From Atrichornis clamosus (taxonomy: Eukaryota; Chordata; Aves; Passeriformes; Menuridae): 64,000 bases of DNA. The translations under genes were made by a program, and so were the position numbers. The notes beneath the pieces are model-generated. The model searched no databases. It had not been told where the DNA came from and worked only from the letters and a program-made list of their open reading frames with translations. The DNA lies in contig WBMZ01011577.1 of assembly GCA_013400975.1 (NCBI GenBank), positions 1-64,000 on the forward strand, written 5' to 3'. Below, piece by piece: positions 13,020 through 24,223 of this stretch (the first letter of the stretch is position 1; each line of letters begins with the position of its first letter).

Positions 13020-13126
13020 GTGTAACCTGGTTTAGTGGCAGGTGTCCCTGTCCATGGCAGTGGAGGTTGGGACAAGATGATCTTTAAGGCCCATTCCAAC
13101 CTCTTAACATTCTATGATTCTATGAT
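13020..13126 (+). mobile_element. CR1 LINE, 3'-terminal fragment
   Basis: This is a 5'-truncated copy of the avian chicken-repeat-1 non-LTR retrotransposon, containing only the end of the 3' untranslated region. The usual CR1 order is visible: AACCTGGTTTAGTGG, GTGTCCCTG, CATGGCAG, a GGTTGGGACAAGATGATCT segment, TTAAGGCCC and ATTCCAACC. It ends with two copies of the terminal 8-mer ATTCTATG at 13109-13124. CR1 lacks a poly(A) tail and typically inserts without clear target duplications, and none is seen. The near-intact terminal repeats suggest a relatively young insertion. No reverse-transcriptase coding sequence remains. Confidence 0.93.
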
Positions 13127-14640
13127 AACCATCAAAATTTTCTCATCTTTGATGTGATAACAGAAATGAAGGGTGATATAGCACCAAATGGATTTTTCAG
13201 GTCTCTTCTGAGGGCTGGACATCTCAAAAAGTTGTCCTCTGTTTAGTCTAGGTGTTTTTCCACACAGCTACGTTATTCTGTGCCTTGTGTGGAAAAAAAA
13301 AAGTTATACAAGAAAGCTTGTTTGGATTAATTTAGAAATCCTATCTATTTTTTAAAAAGGACCTTCTTTCAGCCCATTTTGTGGCTTGGTTCACTAAGTT
13401 TTAAGGAGGTAACATGGCTTTGCCAAGAGCACACAGGGCCCTAATGTGTCAGCTTTGATGAGCTCTCTGGTGCCGGTGGGTGGAGAGGTGTTATGGATGC
13501 TTCAGTCTGTGAAAGAGCAGCTGAGCTGCCACTCTGTGCTGAGCAGGCAGGGTTGCCTGTAGAAAAAACCTTCTCAACATGCCGTAGCTTTCTCCTTTGT
13601 TTTCTCCAAAGGTGGGAAATATTTATGAATCACATGGCTCATAACATGGTGGATGTATAGCCAGGGGGATGCGTGACCTCGTGCTGGTGAGGAGCCCTTG
13701 CAGGAAGCACGTTGCTGGACTGATACCTCTGTGTCTGCAACCTGGTATCTGTGGCAGGAGCAAAGGAATGCAGGGTGGCTCGTAAATAAATTGCATCATT
13801 TGGATGGTATGAAAGCTGGCTGAAAATGTTTTGTATTCCTTTCCTGGAGGCTCCTAGATGTGCAGAATAGCTGTGCAGGGTCCTGGTTGTTGTTGTAGTT
13901 GTTGCTGCAGGGCCTTAAGTTTGCTGATAACATATGTTAAGTTCAGCTTACAAGGAGATGCACCAAAGGGAGCTGGCAGCGTGAAACTGTAATTAAGGCT
14001 CCACAGAATTTGGGCTTTTGGGGCATGTAAGTTAACACAGGGAAAACTTGGTTTGACTTTAATGGAAAAACAGCTATGGTGAATAAAGAAGAGCTTGTAA
14101 TTGGTTCATCAGAAACCTCTGCATTGTGGAGCTTCTTGGGTTTATTTATGTGTTTTGAAATCAAGGGTTTACCTGGGTGAGATTGGTTTCTTAGTCAGTG
14201 ACAGCATACAACATTCATGGAGAAGATGGCTTTGCCCTTGAACATCTTCCGTACCTAAATACCATGCATCTCTTATATGAATCACCAAATCCAGCCCTCT
14301 CATATCACGAGCAGCCATATGGATGACACTGGCTCCAGTGGAACCTGTTCTCTTACCATCCCCCTAGCACACAGTGGCGGTGTTGCTCCCTCAGCATGGC
14401 ACAAGAGGGGAAAGCAGCCAGTGTGACTCTGGTCTTGCTGGGCCAGGACAGCCACTTGCTGTCAGGGACTCAGATGCATCCCTGCTGCCCCTCCCAGCCC
14501 ATCTACCCTGCCAGCTAGTGCAGGAGTCTGGGGCAGAGCCCTGGAGCATGGTAACTGCTCACAGTGGGTGGAGGAAAAGAGTTTAAGCTGCTGAATCGCA
14601 CCAAATGCTCCAATTTTTGTGCAACGGAGATGTGGGGAAC
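13127..14640. other. non-coding stretch, no gene recognised
   Basis: Mostly unique DNA. 14360-14580 is GC-richer and holds a 70-codon frame without recognisable content. No repeat family is seen. Confidence 0.55.
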
Positions 14641-14644
14641 GAGC

Positions 14645-15060
14645 TTGCTCTTTCCATCAGATATGCCATCTGCCCTTAATAAACTATGGTCAAGTAATTT
14701 TTTAATTCTCTTCTGTATCTGGCATGGCACTGGGAAACTATCACAGATTTAATGTTAATACACAGATAGTCAGCAAGCTAGTTAATCACAGCATTCAGAT
14801 GGCTCTGAACCCGCCTTGCTGTTTGGCAGAGATAAATTAGGGAATGAGAGCGATATAAAACAATATTTTAAAATTATTAAAGCCTGATCCCACAATTCAG
14901 AAGTTATTCTATCAATTACAATTCCAATAAAAGGTGGAAGTCTGTTTTCCATTCTTTTTATAGAATATGCATACATATGTGTTTGAGTAATTGATACTGC
15001 TGGCAGTTTTTCTATTGTTAAAGCTACTGAATATCAATAGAAGTGATTAAGAGCTGTTTT
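14645..15060. promoter_or_regulatory. candidate conserved regulatory block, TAAT-rich
   Basis: The block is dense in homeodomain-type cores: TAAT/ATTA occurs in CTTAATAAAC, AAGTAATT, TTTAATGTTAATAC, AGTTAATCAC, AAATTATTAAAG, CAATTACAA and AGTAATTGAT. The sequence is neither a simple repeat nor a known mobile element. This is typical of vertebrate developmental enhancers, but AT-rich DNA also gives such cores by chance. The regulatory call is inference from composition only. Confidence 0.25.
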
Positions 15061-15451
15061 ACCCCCAAATTACATTAGATCATTCAGTGCAGAGCATATA
15101 GATCTTTCCTCTGTATCTCCAGGAAAGCAGAAACAGCCTGGTCTCTTCAAGAAAGAGGACACAGCAGTTCAGAAGGATGCAGCCTGTGGGGCTGCTGGGC
15201 ACCTGAATCTGCAGGAGAGGTTGCAGCAGACCTTGTGTCTACAGCGCCGTTATCAGTGTCTTTGCAAACTTCTCTGCAAAGTTGTCTTTGCGGCCCCCAA
15301 ATCCTGTGGGTACAGTGGCAGAATGGAATTCTGGACCTTATAGAGAAGCTTATTGCAGTTTGAGTTGTACTTTTAAAGGAAAACCAGTGCTACATAGCAG
15401 GTTCAGTGAAAGCCCCTGCACAACCCATTGCAAACTGCTTTGCCCAGAGGG

Positions 15452-15473
15452 TTTTGTGACAAAGGTCACAAAA
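15452..15473. repeat. perfect 9-bp palindrome around AAAG
   Basis: TTTTGTGAC and GTCACAAAA are exact reverse complements separated by AAAG. The right half contains AAAGGTCA, the extended half-site form bound by monomeric nuclear receptors (known from ROR/NR5A/ERR families). Binding here is inference. Confidence 0.6.
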
Positions 15474-15991
15474 TGATACTCTTTCCATGACCCTTTTATG
15501 CACTGATGATGTGTGCTTAAGTAAAGAAATCTTCCAGGAGATCTTTGGTTTCTTTCAAAAGCAAGCATGCTAAATGTTGACATTTTGGACATTCAGAAAG
15601 GGTTCCTCACTGCAAGTAACTCAGCATTCAAGCCAGCACAAAACCACTGTATCTTCAAAGTCCCACAAACGTACGTAAAATTCCAAACACATGTCCAAGA
15701 CCCTGATAGAAATCAGGTAAGAACCATTCAAGGCCTTTATTGCATTTAGACTTCAAGCTTGCCTTCTGTGTGACATGAGTTGCCTGAAGAGTGTATGGGA
15801 ATTCAAATGATGCAACTGCATATCTGTATTAAATCATTTTCTTATCAGGGTGCCAGTATAAAAGCTGCTGTATCTCAACATCCTGAATTCTTTACTTTCC
15901 TGATTCTCAAAGCATTTGCTCTGAAAAGGGCTTGATTGTTCCAGCAGAGTTGGTGGAAGGCATTGTGGTCTAATCCCACTGGATGAAGAGA

Positions 15992-16019
15992 CTTGCTTCT
16001 TCCTCAACGAAGAAGCAAG
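15992..16019. repeat. perfect 10-bp stem-loop
   Basis: CTTGCTTCTT (15992-16001) pairs exactly with AAGAAGCAAG (16010-16019) across an 8-nt loop. The stem is too short for a microRNA hairpin. No role can be assigned. Confidence 0.6.
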
Positions 16020-16920
16020 GGAACCTACTAGTGAAAGAGCTTCTTTGAGCTTTTGGATGATGCTGGGATGAATTAGCTTTTCCCTTTCAGAGCATTCACC
16101 TTGCCACACAGTTGTGGAAAGAATTGCATATCTGAAAGAGTCACACGTTTGAAAGATAAATCTCTTCTAAGCAGGAGCCAGAGGCTCTGGCAGAGTCACT
16201 TTCACAACAGTAAGATCCTGCCTTCTCATCTCCATGGCTGGTCAGCCAGAAAGAAAAGCTGCTCCCAGTTGCAAAGTGTGTTTCCTTCTGTACCTGATTG
16301 TGACATTGAGGTACCTTGTTTTGTTCCCTGAGGACCACGGTACTCTGATGAATCCCAGGGCATTGCCATGGAGAGAAGAGCATGTGCAGAGCTGGCTAGA
16401 GCAGGAGAGGTAGCTTGGGACCTACAGTACCTTGTTATTTAATCCACACCCCAGGTAACCATTGTAAACCCTGACCTATGTTCTCAGTCTGGCAAGCATC
16501 AGGCCCTTTTTAGTGCAGCTCTGGATTTCAAAGCATTTAAAAATACCTAAGCATAAACTCATGACCTCTGAGAGGTTTTTTTAAAGCAATGTGCTTACTA
16601 CATTGCAGTTTTGGGAGTTGGCCCAAAAATCTCTCTGAGGCAAGACCAGAATAGCATCCTTATAAACACATATGAGTTGGAAGGGATTATAAGGATTAAT
16701 GAATGCTCATAAGTCTCCTTAGGTAGACACCGGCTTGCAAACCTGAATCAAACCACAGTTTTTAAAGAGAGTAGTTCTGAAGGCTTAATGTTACCTTCCA
16801 AACAGCATCCCTCCAGTGCTGTTGTTCATTAGTTGATAATCTCCTGTAAAGCTTTATGCTTGGGAACACTTCTCTCTGAGAGCCCAAACCACTGTCCTTA
16901 CTTGTTTTAGTAGCAGCTGT

Positions 16921-16961
16921 GCCATTGATGTCAGTTGGCTTTGGGTCGGGCCCTAAATGCA
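16921..16961. repeat. possible remnant of an ancient amniote repeat
   Basis: CCATTGATGTCAGTTGGCTT followed by TGGGTCGGGCCCTAAATGC closely follows the 'ccattgacttcaatgggctttggatcaggccc' type core that recurs in slowly evolving reptile genomes. The match is about 40 bases and from memory. I cannot name the family or find its ends. Confidence 0.3.
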
Positions 16962-19900
16962 TATAATACCGAATTATGTGGCAACTGTGCATTTTCCATT
17001 GAACTCAGCAACACAAAGCAGTCTCCCACTGTGTGTTGGAGAAAAGTGGGCTCCATGGAAAAGTAAGTGAGGAAAAGCCTCCTGACAGTATTTGTGTAAT
17101 TGTTGGCCACCACTGCTGCTACTTTCATTATAGGAAATGTTTCCTTAAAATTGCTGTGCTGTTGGTGTCGCCTATTCTCTGGTCACTGCCTGACAATATT
17201 AATAAGGCAATGACAAAGTTGTGTCAGAAAGTTCCATCTCTGACTTTATTTACCCTTGAGGGCAGATGCAATCTCGGGAGGAGCTTTGAATCCTATTACA
17301 GCAAATCGTGGCTGCAGTGGCAGGCTGATGAGATAGAGAAACCCCCATTTCCTTGTCTGGAAGCGTTATTAATAATGTTTCTGAAGGTTGTTCAGTTATT
17401 TCCTAGTTTTTCTCAAATGTAAGGCCACCTGCCATATGTGTTTAATAGAAATACTCTGCTTGGGATGTCCTTCATGGTGCATAAGAGAGATTACTGTAAA
17501 TGTTTGGAAGGGATTACTTCTATCTCTGGACCCAAACAAACCCTGTGACTCCCAGGTTCACAGGCCAGGAATGCACCTACGGTGACCCCAACATGTGGCA
17601 GGAATGCTGACTGTGAGCACATCTGACATGAGCGGAAGCTGCTTAGATCAAACTGTGACAATGGATGCTGGGACCTTGGTGGGGCCACAGCAGACCACTG
17701 CTGGACAATGATGCTTTTGACAAACAGGCAGCAATGCTGTTGTTTCCAATGATGGCAGCCCCCACAACACTGGATAATGAGATTTTTTCCATGCAGTGCC
17801 CACGAGAGATTTGTTTGCTCAGGAAACAAAGATGCCTAACAGGACTTTTAAGTCTATGAATGAGACTGTGTCTCTCCTCCTCATATTTACAACATGGCTA
17901 GCCCTGTCATCTTTGATAACAACACCAAAAAGACTGTTTGCTTTGAAAACAAGCCCTCATTGTTCAAGAAATTACCATTGAAATTTATTTTATTAAATCT
18001 CTTCTGTTTGGCTGCCCATGGTGTGGGAGCAGTGAAATGCGTACAAAGCAGAAAGACTGCTGAAGTCTAAATCAGACTTTAATAAGGGAATGTCATGTTT
18101 CATTTAAAAGCTTCTCCTCACCTTCCTTTTTGTGCCATCAAGTGAAAATAAAAGTAAGGTTATAACTACATCACTGCCTCCACTCCACATTAACTGTGAG
18201 ATCTCTCACATTTCTTTCCACACCTTTTCCACTCCTCCCTAGCTTTGCTGTTTGCTTAGCAGGCTGTCAGGATCCCGGCGCTCCCTCAAATAAGCAGATG
18301 ACTAGCTGTGGTCCTTGTTCATTATGGGGTGACAAGCTCAAGGAATAGATACCTACAACATGGAAAGTTTCGTGCCTCAGGGTGTCAGCCTGACTTGGTT
18401 GGGTGGAAAATGAGGTGGCCTAAGCTTCCCCACTCTCTCTGGAGCGTGAAATTGGACAGAGACTGACTCTGACAGATGCTCACGCTCTTTGGGATCTTAT
18501 TGCTGCTCTCAGATCCACCCTGTCACATTGCTGCATTATGCTCTTACAAACTACTGTCAAGTTTTGCTGCTTCTTAGAGTGCTTGACAAACATTTTGGCC
18601 CAAATCCTTCTTTTTATTCCCCCTAAGCCTTTTGGTTTTTTCAGTCTTGTATCTTACACCCTTTCTTCCTGACTCTTCATTTTTTGCTTCTTGGCACTTT
18701 TTCCACATATGTTCTTTTCCATACTTCTTAATTCCTTTTTCCTTTATATCTTCCTTGGGAACAAACCTGTTGATCACCAAGGTTTTATTGTCCTCCCCTG
18801 AATTCCTAATTTCCAGTTTTGGTCCAAACCAAATATTATGGTACCCCCATAGGGCTCCCAGGACTTCAGAGAGGCTCCATGTACCCATTGGCATGACTTC
18901 AGGCAACAGGGACCCAAGACTACAGTTTCCTCAGGCAGGGCATTTTTGTCTCTGTGTCTGCTAAATCCCTGGAGCCCAGGCTAAATGGTGTTGTGTGGTT
19001 TCATTGGTGATACTTAGGACGTCTAGAGCAGGTTTATTTTTGAGAAAGCTTGTTGGAGCTTGTGAAAAACAGAGCAGTGGGAACAACCAGTGGCCCAGAG
19101 CTTCAGCTTTGTCCCTACTTCTCTTTTTATAATGGATTGCAATTATATTTTGTCTTCGGGAGGCTATACAGTCATTACTAGAATGAAACATTGATCCTGA
19201 AGGTAGTAATAGTGTATTAGTAAGTGGCAATAATATAATTGTAAAACTGAAATGAAACTCCTGTGTCACTGAGTTTAGTCTTGGCTTACCAAAGGTGATC
19301 ACATCATACAAAACTTTACCTAAAATGTAGATGTTTTCTTTTGAAATAGCAGATTGCCTCTTTAAATTGGGAAACTACGTCACTGAGAATGTTACATTCA
19401 AGACAGGATTTTGACTTCTGAACATAATCTGTGGTTATAAAGGATCTCATCCTAGAGACATCACTGCTACCTCCGAGAGTGGTGAGCCCACCTTCTTTAC
19501 CTCGGCTGGCTCATTGTTGCCACCTCCTTTGGGCAGCATAACCTTTCACAGAATTGCATTGCCAGACATCCTAGGTACATCATGCAGCTGGGAGCTAACT
19601 TGGACAGAAAAAAAACCAAACAAAGGAAAAGAAGAATATTGTCTGACTCGATGAGATGAGCCCCACCATGCAACAGTATGAATTCTAGATCCAGAACCTT
19701 GACACAGCTGGAAAGAAGAGCCAGGTGAGCTCCAGAATACCTCTTCTGAGCAGTCTGGATTTATGCCAGGTTAAAGTGACTCTTTACTGCAGCCTTAAAA
19801 TTGCCTCCTTTTGCTCTCCTTCACAAGAGACAAGAATGAACCAGCTGCACTTTCACTATGTTTTATCTGATGTAGCCTCTTTCAAGCTTTTCATAAAAGT

Positions 19901-22900
19901 AGGCAGCATTGTTCTGAGTAAAAGAGAAGCACAGTTTAATGGGAAAAATAAAGGGTGAGCACTTGCTAGTTAAAGTGACAGCTATTGACGTGGGCAGGCA
20001 CTCACTGAATGCTGTGCATTTGTCTTTGGCCCAGGCAGCAGATAGGAGTGCAGAGGTTATGTGACACAACTGGTTGTTCTCTGAAGCTCTCTGATTATAA
20101 AGATCTCTTCATCTGGAATAGCTGCTTGAATAAATCACTGTAACAAGAAACCATATTCTGCTTAAAGTGCTTTAAACTAGTACACTTAGCAATTTGCCAT
20201 GCTCCAGCTTTTAATAAACACTTACCAGAAATATTTCATGGGAAGTTTTGATCAGATACATGCAAACATTCAGCAGCAGCATTCAATGGAAATTTCAGGA
20301 GCTTTACCACTAAAGCCTCTCAGCGGGTCTGAATTCATTTGTAGGCAGACTGATCAAAAGGAAACCACTATTGGCATCTAAATATAAAAGAATCAGGTTG
20401 TAACTGATCACAGTCCTTTGTAAAGCCAGATGAATGGGAATTATTTTAAAGGCTTTAAACATCTTTTTATTTCTTATCTTGTTTATTAGTATTATCTGTG
20501 GCAAGATGCTCAAGCAAATCATAGGATTAATCTGACCGATTTATAATTTACTGCTATGATGTTCATTTATTGTACATGGAAGTCCATGGATGCGCCAAAC
20601 AACATATTATTTACTGAATGTCAACTCCACTATTAGTCTCCTGGTGTGCACAGCCAAAGGGCTGATCTTCAGGAAACAGTACAAACCAACCAAGACCACT
20701 GCTTCATCCAGCATGAAGTATACAGTAGCTAATGCAGCTCCAAAATAGTAGACCATCATTACAATCCTTGAAAAGGAATGATCCCAGTAAGGACTAACAT
20801 CTGTTATGATTATTTGTACTGAAGTAAAAGCACATATTGGACCTGCCATACATAAAAGAATTAAATCAGAATTCAGCCTAAAAGTTACTTCCAATCCAAA
20901 ATTTCCTGGAATTAGCACAAATTATAAAATATATTTGATCCTACCTCAGACCAAGGTTTGGATTTTAGCTTTGATGTGTTCCAACCCAATATGTTATGAT
21001 TCTGTGGAGTCAGTGTAAAAATACAGTGGAGCAAATGAGCATTTCACCTGGCAAATCAAAAAGGGCAGAAAGATAAAGGGACACCAGGAAGTGATGTAGA
21101 CAGAAGGACATAAGATACAGGCAAAAGCACTTTCTGTTTTATTGTCCTCTATCTCCTGCTGGAAACTTTTTGTGCTTTGTAGTTCCCTCCTCTTCTGCAC
21201 TGCAGATATGCTATACTGATTTGCTGATTTGTATTTGTGGCACTTTTATTACCCTTAACATCACCCTTGAGTGTGGCTCACACAGTCATCACTTTTCAAA
21301 CAAACACAATTGTGGAAATGGAATAATGCAGTGGACAAGTACTTATTCTCTTTACTTATTATCTTTAAAGAGGTATGACTGTTGTGTGTCACCTTCATGG
21401 TTTTGAGTTATTCTTTCTTACTTTTTACTTGTGTTCTATGCAATGTCTTCTGCTTTGTTTCCAGGTAATGTCTGAGTTTTATGCTTCTTATTTGCAAAGC
21501 ACCCTGCATTTGTTGGTTTCTCATGGGCAAACAGATGGAAAGTCAAAACAGCTTCACCTGGTGGTGCCAAGCACAGAACTCATTGCTGCTGGATTTAAAT
21601 GTAATGCCCTTTACAGAAACACGATGCTGCTGCCAGTGCAGCTGATGCATGCAAGGAGAATCAGCTTGTAAACACACAATCAAAAGAACTATGGCACATT
21701 TTCCTTTTCTCCCTCTTTCTCTCTATTAATATATAACTTTTGTATTTAGTCTTTACCCACAGAATGAGCATTTCTTGTTGTTTTCTCCCTCATCACATCC
21801 TTGAATAACAAATACAGCTGAATTAGTGTAAACCCTACTTGTTGGCTTTGTAAAACAACAGCTTTTCTCATACACTGTCCATATGTTGACAGACCTCAGA
21901 GTGTTAAAATTCTATTCTTTCATTTCAAAGGTTTTTTCCTGGCTGCTTTGTGTTGGTGTTGCAGCCCTGTGCCTGTGGCTGCAATAGGTGCTTTTGTGTC
22001 TGCTGTGGAGTTGTTAGTGCTGGTGCTTACTCTGCTGTCTCCTGTTTCTGGTGAAATCGATGGTTTCAGGTCCTCTTTGATCTGCGTTAATTACAGAGGG
22101 GCATGAAAGCAATGTTAATTGCTTAGCTTCTGACTCCATTTCTTGTCCTCAGAAATACATTTCTCCTCCCATATTGACTTTGTGGATGCAAACACATGGG
22201 TTTTATCCACTGATGAACCGTGCCCTTGCCAGTTCCCTGTGACGAGATTTGAGCAGCAACTTGTTCTGCTCAGTCATGTGCTGACAGGTGCAAAAGCAGG
22301 CTCCTTACTTCAGAATTACTTCCTGTTGGGTGTGAAACCTGAGCAAATATTCTCTTTCAAAAGAAAAAGCATATATTATTTTCTGGATATTTATACCCCA
22401 CTGTGTAGGTATTAATCTCTCTATTATGGGCAATATTAATAATTGACAGAGGGCAGGAAATGCAAACAGATTTAATCTTAGCATCATACATTTATTTAAC
22501 AACAATGTATTCATTTTTAATGGCATTATGGATTTTTAAGTAGGGGAAAAAATGTGCATTCTCTCACTGGGGTGTGATTGAGGTCTTACATTCCTTCGTG
22601 AGAGGAAAAGGTCAGGCCTGACCTTGAGGCATTTAAACACAATCTTAAATAGTCATGATAGTATTGAAACCTACTAATTCTTCAAAAAGTGTCTTCAAAG
22701 GGAACTGTGGTAGGGTGCAATCACTGGACTGTATTTATTGTAGGTCTCTGAATTGCTACCTAAACACATAACAAGCAAGGTAACACCACAGACAATCTTT
22801 ATTAAGTGCTCCATTCTTTGTGGGGCAGGTTATAGACTCTACCACCGTTTATTAGATTCAATGGCTTTTGGGAAACTATACTAGCAAAAACCTCCTAGCT

Positions 22901-24080
22901 AACTCCCAAAGCCAAACATGATGTGAGAGCCTACTGTATTGTAGAGTCTGCCCTGCTATTCAGAAATAATCAATCTTGTATCTCTAGTGCCTCAAATAGG
23001 TTTGAAAATACAGGCTGTAGAAAGTTTTTCTTATCAGGCTTGACCATCCCCTTCTTGCACTAAATGCTCTCCAGCCCAAGTCTTTTCACTGCCGCTGAGG
23101 AGTCCCCATCCACAGCCCTTGGTGGCCCCAGTCTTGTGCTCGTTTGTGAAACTTCATAGCAAACTGAGCCAGGGAGCTGGTCTGGCTGAAAAAAAAAAAG
23201 AAACCAAAACAGGGGAGAAGGGAAAAGATAAAGGTTGTGGGATTCCCTGCATTTGCCCTCTGTGTGGCACACAAATCACTAGAGGTAGAGGAGAGGATCA
23301 AGGCCCTTTGCCTTAAATGACAATTGCTACAAGTTGTCTAACGCCGGCTTTAGGGTGGAGCCCTTCAATGATGGCAGTTTTCATTGGTCATTTTAGAACA
23401 TAAAGTCCCTGATCTGGGCTTGCTAAAATGGCCTTCAGCAGAGCTTCTGCAGTCATGGAGACACAGCCATGCTGATGGCAGGTCAGCTGAAGGTCACTGT
23501 TGCAATGCTCATCAGCAGCAATGGTCTTTAAAAGGGTCACAGAGTCATATTTTACATCTTTCTAGCTGAGAAGACACCTTACTATTATCTTCAAGATGAC
23601 CCTAGAGAAGATCAACCTTATATCTTGCATTTTAGCTAATTTGTTCGTAAAACAGATGTAAACAGACTTGTCTACTACCTCCAGTATGATGTGAGAGGCA
23701 AGGCAAGCAGGAGTGGCTGGGGGCTTTCTGAGGAAACACAAATTCATTTCATCAGAATCAGATGTGAGAAGCTTTGCTCAGATCTCTTATCTGAATCACT
23801 TGATTTTGGGACATCAGTTGCAATCTTCTAAGCAAGACAGAAGCTCTTACCAACCTGTCTGCTGTAGAGAAGGAGTACTTAGGGGTTTGGTGTTGGCATT
23901 TCATCATTTTTCAGGAATTAATACTGAGATAATTCTAAAGGAGGACAGGAAACAATTTTGAAATTCCAGGAATTTTTAGGATGGGAAAACATGTTTCTGG
24001 ATCATAATTCTGAGCAGGCAAAAGCCTGGGGAGGGATAGGAATTTTAGGTGCTGTGGGGGATGTAAGCGATGATGAGTGG
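16962..24080. other. long non-coding stretch, no gene supported
   Basis: Seven kilobases without a recognised mobile element. Open frames are at most 129 codons (17033-17422, plus) and look random. The hydrophobic frame on the minus strand at 20607-20918, with possible splice sites, is treated as a finding, not as a gene. An A11 run lies near 23191-23201. 18600-18960 is T-rich on the plus strand and produces opposed 110-codon frames on both strands. Confidence 0.5.
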
Positions 24081-24082
24081 TA

Positions 24083-24100
24083 ACACACACGCACACACAC
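24083..24100. repeat. (CA)n microsatellite, interrupted
   Basis: Nine AC/GC dinucleotides with one G interruption (ACACACACGCACACACAC). Short and probably little polymorphic. Confidence 0.85.
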
Positions 24101-24177
24101 TTTGATTTTATTTCCGCCCTCTAAGATTATCTTCGGCCAGGAGATATAACAAAAAACTCTTCTGCCTACTTTGGCGT

Positions 24178-24223
24178 GGTGTTTATATACATGTGGGCAT
24201 GGTGTTTATATACATGTGGGCAG
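24178..24223. repeat. tandem duplication, 2 x 23 bp
   Basis: 24178-24200 and 24201-24223 are the same 23-mer (starting GGTGTTTATATACATG), differing only in the last base. The near-identity implies a recent duplication or a two-copy minisatellite. Confidence 0.9.

Larger units (their letters stand above)
15061..16913. other. non-coding stretch with two small inverted repeats
   Basis: The hairpins at 15452-15473 and 15992-16019 are the only structured items I can support. The 80-91 codon minus-strand frames at 15350-15592 and 15834-16109 match nothing known. A phrase at 16675-16700 (GAGTTGGAAGGGATTATAAGG) faintly recalls a CR1 end but cannot be extended. Confidence 0.55.

Noticed and set aside
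16675..16725. CR1-like phrase GAGTTGGAAGGGATTATAAGG
   Set aside because: The resemblance cannot be extended to any neighbouring CR1 landmark. It is too short to call.
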